Part shown: positions 6,962 to 12,154 of the stretch, one piece after another
Layout: every line of letters starts with the position of its first letter
Numbering within the stretch: position 1 is the stretch's first letter
NCBI GenBank assembly: GCA_016715205.1
Contig: JADKBC010000029.1
Location: 1 to 12,154 of the forward strand
Length of the DNA stretch: 12,154 nt
Origin: Holophaga sp.
GTDB lineage: Bacteria; Acidobacteriota; Holophagae; Holophagales; Holophagaceae
Direction: 5' to 3'
Translations under genes and position numbers: made by a program
Notes under the pieces: generated by a model
Told to the model about the DNA's origin: nothing
Database searches by the model: none
The model's input: the letters and a program-made list of their open reading frames with translations, nothing else

Positions 6962-8289
6962 TCAGCTCTCGTCGTCCAGGGATCGCACGAGTTCCTTGAA
7001 GCGAGGATGCGCGTGGAGAACCTCCAAATCGCCATCGTGAAGGAACCACTTCTTTTCCGAGAGGCCCGCCGCAACGGCCAGACTCAGGCAATCCAGGGCT
7101 TCTTCGAGCTCTCCCGCCAGGGCATGAATGCAGCCCAAGTTGTAAAGCAGCATGGAATCGTCTGGATCGAGGCTGCGGGCCCTTCGTGCCCAATCCAGCC
7201 CAGTCTCACGATCACCCAAGGCCACCAGCGCATTGGCGCCCAGGTACATGGCCCTGGCATCCTTGGGCGCATGTTTCAGCCTGGCCTCCACCAGGGCCAA
7301 GCCCCGTCGACGTGCCGCCTCGGCTTCATCCAAGATGCCGAGGCTGCCGTAGACCTGGGCCACCAGTAGCGCCGCCTGATAATCCTCGGGACGCAAGGCC
7401 GCTGCCCATTCAAAATATTGAATGGCCTCCTCGGGCCGCCCCACCGCAAAGCAGTGCCGAGCGTAAAAGTAGTAGGCTTCGTAAAGGTTCGCATCCAAGC
7501 GCAGGGCGGTTTCAAAGGCCTCCTCGGCCTCACCATGCTTTCCAGAAGCGGACAGTGCCACCCTCGGGCCACGTGCGCTTCGGCTAGCTGCGGGTCCAGG
7601 GCCAAGGCCCGCTGGCTGGCGGTTTCAGCCTGCGTGCGATGGGTTTCGGAGCGATCCACATAGATGTAAAGATAGGCGGCGCAAAAGGCCAACCCCGCCC
7701 AGGCCGCCGCGTAGGTGGCGTCCAGGTTCAGGGCCTTTTCAAATTCCTGGATGGCGAGGCCCATGCCCTGGCGGCTGAACCAGAAATAGTAGTGACGCCC
7801 CTTGAGGTAGGAATCGTAGGCTTCCAGGTTCACGGGGAGGTGGTTGAACGCGGGCGCCTTGATACCCAAGGTGGTGGCGATGGCGTCGATCAGCTCTGCC
7901 ACCAGGGCGAAAATATCCGACCCTTCCCGCGCCACCCGCTGCGACCAGACGACCGTTGCCCCCTCCGCCGCAAACAGTTCGGCCCTGACCGCCAACCGCG
8001 CGCCTTCCTTCTGGAGACTGCCCGTGAGCAGGAACTGGGCGCCGAGGTGTTGCGCAATTTCCTCCGGGCCCAAGTCGGAATCCTTGTACAGAAAGGAAGA
8101 AGTGCGGGAAAGCACCCGCAAGCCATCCACCCGGCTCAGCCCTTGGATGATTTCCTCGGCAAAGCCTTCGCAAAAATGGCCTTCCCGGTGGGCCTGGCTC
8201 AAATCCACAAAGGGAAGGATGGCGATGGAAGGAAATTCCTTCCAGGTCGCCTGGGAAAGCCGAAGGGATGCTGCTGGCTGCTCGGACAT
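6962..8289 (-). pseudogene. TolB-like domain / TPR protein, one frameshift
   Basis: The first part starts at the ATG 8287-8289 with GAGGTGG upstream. Residues about 18-130 (SIAILPFVDLS, EGFAEEIIQGLSRV, LRVLSRTSSF, HLGAQFLLTGSL, DIFALVAELI) match the TolB/FlgO-like domain often attached to CadC-type regulators or Ser/Thr kinases. TPR helices follow. The frame breaks at AEAHVARG near 7561, where one G seems lost from a G run; the second frame continues with VALSASGKHGEAEEAFETAL and more TPRs down to 6962. With one base restored the protein is 442 residues and continuous. No DNA-binding, kinase or membrane domain is attached, so it may act as a soluble scaffold or partner. It converges on the M56 gene with only 15 bases between stops. 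Either a sequencing error or a real disruption is possible. Confidence 0.8.
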
Positions 8290-8390
8290 GGGTCCACCTC
8301 ATCTACCCAGGAAAGACTGAGCCCCTGAGGGAAACACCACAAGGGCTGAACTTCATACCAAGCAGCGGTGGCCGTTGGCCGACCCCCGCG

Positions 8391-8423
8391 AAAAACGCCC
8401 ATGGTCAGGAACCATCAACGGGC
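8391..8423 (-). terminator. intrinsic terminator of the hemerythrin gene
   Basis: On the minus strand GCCC, a GTTG bulge, ATGGT, loop TCCTG, ACCAT and GGGC fold into a hairpin followed by GTTTTT. The stem includes the hemerythrin stop codon. It should separate this gene from the TolB-like/TPR gene downstream. Confidence 0.65.
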
Positions 8424-8810
8424 CCGCAAAAAGTCCGCGAGTTTTCGATCCTCATCCTGGATGTGGTTGGTGAGCCAATCCTTCAGAAAGTGCATGGTCA
8501 TAATCGAAAGGGTCATGGTGCCGGCCGCGTACTTTCCCTCGAGTTCCTTGACCTGGTGAATGAGACCTTCGTGGAGCGCCCGATGAGCTTCAAGGCCGGG
8601 ATAGCCCGTTTCGCGCATGACAGCTTCTTCCGATTGGAAATGGTCGATGGTGTGGGCGCGCAGGAACGCCAGGATATCCCCATTTCCTGACGGGAACGCC
8701 CCGCCGGAGCGCTTCGTGGAGGTGGTTCACCGCATCGAAAGCGCCGCATGCTGGTGATCGATTTCGCCGTAACCCACTCGCAAATCATCGGTAAATTCTG
8801 CGAAAGGCAT
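8415..8810 (-). pseudogene. bacteriohemerythrin, frame-disrupted
   Basis: The span of 132 codons is the normal bacteriohemerythrin length. An ATG at 8808-8810 with AGGAG upstream opens MPFAEF..LRVGYGEIDHQH. The reading then meets TGA soon after. The middle reads in shifted frames as FDAVNHLHEALRRG, and the original frame returns with GDILAFLRAHTIDHFQSEEA. The di-iron ligands expected in the family can all be read: His in DHQH, His and Glu in TIDHFQSEE, two His in HRALHEGL, and His and Asp in NHIQDED. These proteins bind oxygen at a di-iron centre and serve in oxygen storage, delivery or sensing. The net shift is zero: either three single-base losses (a T near 8739, one near 8690, a G near 8679) or one loss and one gain. 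The first lies in a T run and the last in a G run. Confidence 0.8.
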
Positions 8811-9099
8811 GGGGATCTCCTGCGTATCTGGTTTTCTTGAAGGGCAAGGAGGCGGGAGTTAAGGAAACGGTCCTGCGTACAACCATTCACAGGTTTCGGC
8901 GCCGCAGCCTGTTGCAGTGAGTTTGGTGACCGCTGGCGCTGGGTTTTGGGCGTGACGGTTCTCATTCAGGCTGCAGGAGTTCTATCCAAAATGCAAAATA
9001 CTTACAATAATAAACTTAATTTACATTTCTTTCCCCTGAAGCCCCGAGTGCCTATTCAGAAAGTGTCCATTCCCACAGCCAGCATTTGGAACGAGACAC
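8811..9099. other. intergenic region between hemerythrin and the transposon genes
   Basis: No convincing gene is seen here. The part near 8811-8990 is GC-rich, like the chromosome; 8991-9030 is AT-rich (AAAATACTTACAATAATAAA-like). A short plus-strand reading frame near 8946-9146 has no ribosome site and no recognisable domain. The left end of the Tn5053/Tn7-like element is expected in this stretch or just beside it. Confidence 0.5.
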
Positions 9100-9101
9100 T
9101 T
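9061..9101. repeat. AAGTGTC / GACACTT inverted repeat, candidate transposon end region
   Basis: AAGTGTC at 9061-9067 is repeated in inverse orientation as GACACTT at 9095-9101, directly beyond the stop of the last transposon gene. From 9064 the plus strand reads TGTCCATTCC; Tn7/Tn5053-like ends characteristically begin TGT. The other end of the element is outside the window, so this stays a candidate. Confidence 0.3.
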
Positions 9102-9605
9102 ATAAACAACCTGGTTCGGGCAGCGGCAGAAGCGGTAGACGCGTGATGCCTGGCGGTAGGCTTAGCTTGGCCCCCAGGTAAAGGCGAACTTGGCGGAGTG
9201 CAGGGATTCCCCCCTCCACCATCACGTCAATAGCCCGCCACCCCAAACAATGGATGAGAATTTGGGCGACATGCCCCATCCATTCGCGTTGGTGGGAGGT
9301 AGGGATTGAAGGCTCGCGTAAATGCCCAGGAGATGTGATATCCGTTCAAGTTGATCCTCGTTCAAAATCGCATTCTGTTCTTGTTCCCATGTTTGGTAGG
9401 TGGCTTCGCTAATGCCTCCGAGCAATGTTCGCTTTTCCTCCGTGGACAGATCCCAGGCAGCTCCGATGCTGAAGAATGCCTTAAGGGCCGAAGATGAGAG
9501 GTGTTCAAGATGAGCCCTGTCTCTCGACAGACGCTTAAACCAAGCGGTTGCGTCCCCTTGTTGTTGGCGAAAGAGTTCCCATTCTATGGAGTCTTGTTGA
9601 TCCAT
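9100..9605 (-). pseudogene. stand-alone MbcA/ParS/Xre-like antitoxin-fold protein, two frameshifts
   Basis: The ATG at 9605 follows GAGGGA with 6 bases spacing; an upstream in-frame GTG is less well placed. The first frame gives a basic and helical N-terminus, then KAFFSIGAAWDLSTEE, then the helix-turn-helix LLGGISEATYQTW, and HLLGIYASLQSL. The gene leaves frame at NANGW, but neighbouring frames continue the family's C-terminal domain: RPNSHPLFG, then RAIDVMVEGGIPALRQVRLYL. Removing one G from each of two GGGG runs (near 9273 and 9242) gives 167 continuous residues, the normal size for MbcA/ParS antitoxins. Such antitoxins normally pair with a RES-domain NAD-degrading toxin; none is found downstream or elsewhere here. 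The same domain ends the preceding TniQ, so the two are probably related and may work together. Decay or sequencing error are equally open. Confidence 0.7.
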
Positions 9606-9696
9606 CACACATCCCTCGAGATCTTGTCTTCCTTCTAGTGCCGCGCTTTTGGCGAAACCATCTGAAAGGTTAGTCTGGTGTTATTGAAGGTCACGT

Positions 9697-11200
9697 CTAG
9701 CACCGTGCATCACAGAAAAATGAGCTCAAAATTTCGAACCCATTTTTTTTGTTTGGATCGAGGAGAAGCCCCAGCGGATCTTGCCCTTGGAACACCTGAC
9801 TATGGTTTGGACTTCGCAACCATTTTTTAGCCATTTTGGCGTCGTTCACTAAACCCATCAGCCCTGACCAAATTCGAACCGTCTGTTCCATGCGTCGCAA
9901 GTGCTCATGCTGCACAAACATGATCGGATGCATCCGCCAACGCTGGATCGTTCGCTCACTCACACCACCCAGCAGCTGTGCACTCTCTCTATCAGTCAGA
10001 TCCAATTTTTCGGCGATGGCAAAAAAGGATTGAAAAATATCTGGCCCAACCTTGCGTGTCGTTCTCTGTTTTTCCGGGTCACGACGATAGCCATAGATCG
10101 TCTTCCCATTCTCTTCCACGAACTCCCAAGGATGTTTCCAATGCCTTGGGATCTGAGAGGGTATAACTGTAATTCGAAACAGGTGGGGCCATCGATCCAA
10201 GGGACGTTCTACAAGCCATGCCATCCAAGCCGTAAGCTTTAGGCGGTAATTTATGGGGTGGAAATCAAAAGCCAACCGGCGCAGGTTGCCATGCCGTTGG
10301 GATTTTTCTCTAGCATCACTTGAGGTCTTTAATGACCTTGGATCAATGTTTCGGTAGGCAAGAGCGTTAAATGCAGTGAGGGCATGGCGAAGGCCCTGGA
10401 AGAAGCAGACACCTGAAAACCGCCCTAATTGAGGCAGGCGAACCTCATTCTCTCGAAGTGCTTGATGGGCTAAACCCTGAAAGCGAAAGGATAGATTGAA
10501 TCGAGTCATGCTCCTCGCGTGGGTCGTAATTGCCGCACTTGTTTTTTTGAATCTTGCTCCCTCGAGCCGCGCCTGAACAAACCCAACACATGGGAAATCC
10601 AGCAGGTTGTAATTCAGAGTTCACAGACAGAGCCCAAGGAAGGGCGGGCCTTCCACACACTGGACAATCATCGCGTAAAGGAACCTGGTGTCGAGGGCAT
10701 ACAACCATCAAGGAGAGGCGGTGAACCAATGGAATGTGCGGATCCTCTCCTTGGCCAACACATACTGGGCAGTATGGTGTTCCTCCACTTTTTTTGTACG
10801 CGTAGGACGGTAATTGCCATCCATTTGGAATGATCCAAGGTAGGTGCCGAGTGCTTTCACCTGAATGAATTAACCGCTCTCGGTCATGCTCCCGAATTAA
10901 AATGGGTAAGAAAGAAGATAGGGTCATCTGCCGTAATCTCTCTGTGTGCACGCCGGTCCTGTGCGAGAGTTCATCGAGAAACCCTTTGGGAGGGGCGACA
11001 TCTAAGTCGGCGCGGAACTCCTCCCTTCTGAGGGATAAGCTACCAAGAAGAGTTGGTATTGGAATCTGGACTTTCCTTGCAAGACGAGATATCCAGCTGG
11101 TTAGTGATTCGGAGTCAAATGGATCCACATTCCAAAGCCAGAGTTTCGATTCAGGCTTGCACGGCATCTCTTCGATCGAGAAAGGCGATTCCATTGACAC
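9697..11200 (-). pseudogene. tniQ: TniQ with C-terminal MbcA/ParS-like domain, one frameshift
   Basis: The N-terminal part (from GTG at 11200, or ATG at 11194; GAAGG lies 8 bases before the GTG) has the TniQ pattern ESLTSWISRLARK near 31-43. Two zinc sites follow: C144/C147 with C168/H171, and C179/C182 with C205/C208. The frame shifts right after CWVC, near 10575. One extra base there leads into QARLEGARFKK, QGLAHQALRENEVRLPQLG and CFFQGLRHALTAFNAL, the expected continuation of TniQ. Bridged, the protein has 500 residues. From about 384 to the end it reads IFQSFFAIAEKLDL, QLLGGVSERTIQRWR, AKKWLRSPNH, then DPLGLLLD: an MbcA/ParS/Xre-type HTH and toxin-binding-like tail. TniQ links target recognition to the TniB/TnsC ATPase, so the added domain may bind DNA or a partner. 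It starts three bases after tniB. Without the bridge the gene would be split in two. Confidence 0.8.
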
Positions 11201-11203
11201 TAG

Positions 11204-12101
11204 TTAAACCTTCATCCAAGGGAGGTCTCCAGAAACCGCGCGTTTAATCAGATCTTCAGTAATCTGTTCGCGACCTTCGGAGAGCGCTAGCCGTGTGGCC
11301 TCTAATACCAGGGATATGGTGTTTCCGATGGTCTTCTTGCTGTGGGTATAGATCAACTCAGCAAGATTACGATTCGTGAGCATCGATGCCTCACGCAAAG
11401 GGAGTCTCCTCTCAAGAGCCTTGAGAAGTCCCAAATAGGATCTGTTAAGCCCCCAGGGCGGAAGAATGACCGGGGGCATCCTGCTCAGATACTGATCATC
11501 AAGTCTTATAACTTGAAGGGCACGCGAAGTCCCAGCTGCGACGAGAGCTATCTTCAGTTCATTTGACAACGCCTTCAGCTCATCAATGATGATTCGCTTT
11601 CTCATCTCTCCACCAGCTATGAGCTGGTGGAGCTCATCGATCAATATCCTTTTACACCTGCCTCTCTCTGAACGGCAGATTCACACGGTGCCGCACCCAG
11701 CTGATCTCGCCCCTTACCAAGTCTGGTATGCGCACTCCCTCACAGAGAGATTGAAATAGGTCTTTTCGTCCGGCACCGACAGGTGCCTGGATGAAAACCA
11801 CTGGAATAGTCATCCCTGTTCCATCTGGGTTCATGACCGGTGGATTTTTGCGGAGATAATAGTCAAGCAAGTGAGTCTTTCCGTTATTTGGGTCTCCAAC
11901 GATTAGAAGCCCTTCGGGCCTTCCGACGAGCCTCAAAGTAATGCGATCAAGGCGTTGAAGAATGGCCTCCGCTGCTGGGTAGTTCAACCAGAAGGGAACC
12001 TCAAGAAATTGGATCCGGTCTTGGGCAGAAGCCCCGAGCATGGCTTCTGCTGAATGATGGAGGCGGTTGCTTGAGCTGTTGCTGTCGCTTGCTGTGTTCA
12101 T
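11204..12101 (-). pseudogene. tniB: TniB AAA+ transposition regulator, one frameshift
   Basis: The N-terminal part starts at ATG 12101, overlapping the tniA stop by one base. It carries EVPFWLNYPAAEAILQRL and the Walker A loop GDPNNGKT at residues 69-76. The frame stops near 11652. The next frame contains the Walker B motif RILIDELH, followed by NELKIALVAAGT (sensor region), RLDDQYLSRMPPVILPPW and a C-terminal helical lid ending LPWMKV. The shift falls in GAGAGAGGCAGG near 11668 and needs one base removed (or two added). Joined, the protein has 298 residues, close to known TniB length. TniB is the TnsC-like ATPase that bridges the TniA transposase and TniQ-bound target. As written, Walker A and B are on separate products, so the gene should be inactive unless the frame is restored. 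Confidence 0.85.
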
Positions 12102-12154
12102 CAGAAATCCTCTGAAGCAAATGTTGGGATATCGCTCCAGAGGTCATCTGCAGC
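12101..12154 (-). CDS. tniA: C-terminal end of TniA transposase (partial)
   Basis: The last 17 codons before the tniB start read AADDLWSDIPTFASEDF and then TGA. Acidic DDLW..IP-type tails are typical of TniA, the DDE transposase of Tn5053-like elements. The stop overlaps the tniB ATG as TGATG, the usual translational coupling. The rest lies outside the window, so the call depends largely on position. Confidence 0.6.
   Translation of the reverse strand, partial: AADDLWSDIPTFASEDF

Larger units (their letters stand above)
9061..12154 (-). mobile_element. distal part of a Tn5053/Tn7-like transposon
   Basis: On the minus strand the order is end of tniA, tniB, tniQ and an MbcA/ParS/Xre-like gene, closely packed. 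tniA-tniB-tniQ is the conserved core of Tn402/Tn5053-type elements, related to Tn7 (DDE transposase, AAA+ regulator, target-selection protein). Base composition is near 50 per cent GC by eye, clearly lower than in 3000-8400, which indicates acquisition. No tniR resolvase follows tniQ. The 9061 boundary is approximate. All complete genes of the block need frame corrections. Confidence 0.75.

Noticed and set aside
7639..8328. Plus-strand open frame of 229 codons opposite the TolB-like/TPR gene
   Set aside because: The minus strand reads as a continuous TolB-like plus TPR protein; the plus frame has no domain.
8946..9146. Small plus-strand frame between hemerythrin and the transposon
   Set aside because: No Shine-Dalgarno and no recognisable sequence; it overlaps the end of the MbcA/ParS-like gene on the other strand.
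10445..10560. TniQ reading that continues after CWVC as SGAARGSKIQKNKC in the first frame
   Set aside because: The next frame gives QARLEGARFKK and joins the expected TniQ continuation, so the first-frame tail is probably out of frame.
1..12154. CRISPR array, tRNA or rRNA
   Set aside because: I saw no regularly spaced direct repeats and no tRNA- or rRNA-like segments on reading both strands.

Overview
The window looks like a chromosomal segment of a GC-rich Gram-negative bacterium carrying two mobile-element patches. Two lipoboxes, TonB-type domains, a BlaI/M56 pair and a TolB-like/TPR protein would all fit Acidobacteriota (Holophaga/Geothrix-like). That placement is an inference from gene content and codon bias, not a database result.

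Layout. (1) 5-1309 is a decayed IS256-family insertion sequence with recognisable inverted ends; its full-length transposase gene is broken by many frameshifts. (2) 1437-2893, minus strand, is a two-gene SdpR/SdpI-like operon: an ArsR-type repressor followed by a DUF1648 multi-membrane protein. A perfect 8+8 bp palindrome lies just upstream. (3) 3070-4728, plus strand, holds two lipoprotein genes three bases apart, a TatT-like alpha-helical protein and an alpha/beta hydrolase, closed by a hairpin. (4) 4786-6946 is a BlaI-type repressor and an M56 membrane metalloprotease with overlapping start and stop codons. They are driven by a clear promoter embedded in two TACGAA-N4-TTCGTA operators. The protease has two tandem TonB-C-like domains where BlaR1 has a penicillin sensor. 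(5) 6962-8810, minus strand, holds a TolB-like/TPR protein and a bacteriohemerythrin, each readable to its full family length only across frameshifts. (6) About 9061-12154, minus strand, with visibly lower GC, is the distal part of a Tn5053/Tn7-like transposon: end of tniA, tniB, tniQ and a small MbcA/ParS/Xre-like gene.

The most unusual item is in region 6. After one frameshift is bridged, TniQ is about 500 residues long and ends in an MbcA/ParS/Xre antitoxin-like domain (helix-turn-helix plus toxin-binding-type C-terminus). It is followed by a second, stand-alone gene with the same domain, and no RES-type toxin is present. This suggests a transposition module in which an antitoxin-fold DNA-binding domain was recruited to the target-selection protein, with a free paralogue as a possible regulator or partner.

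Caution: six genes in the window need frameshift corrections, several of them at G or T homopolymers, while regions 2-4 are intact. Sequencing error and genuine decay cannot be separated from the sequence alone.
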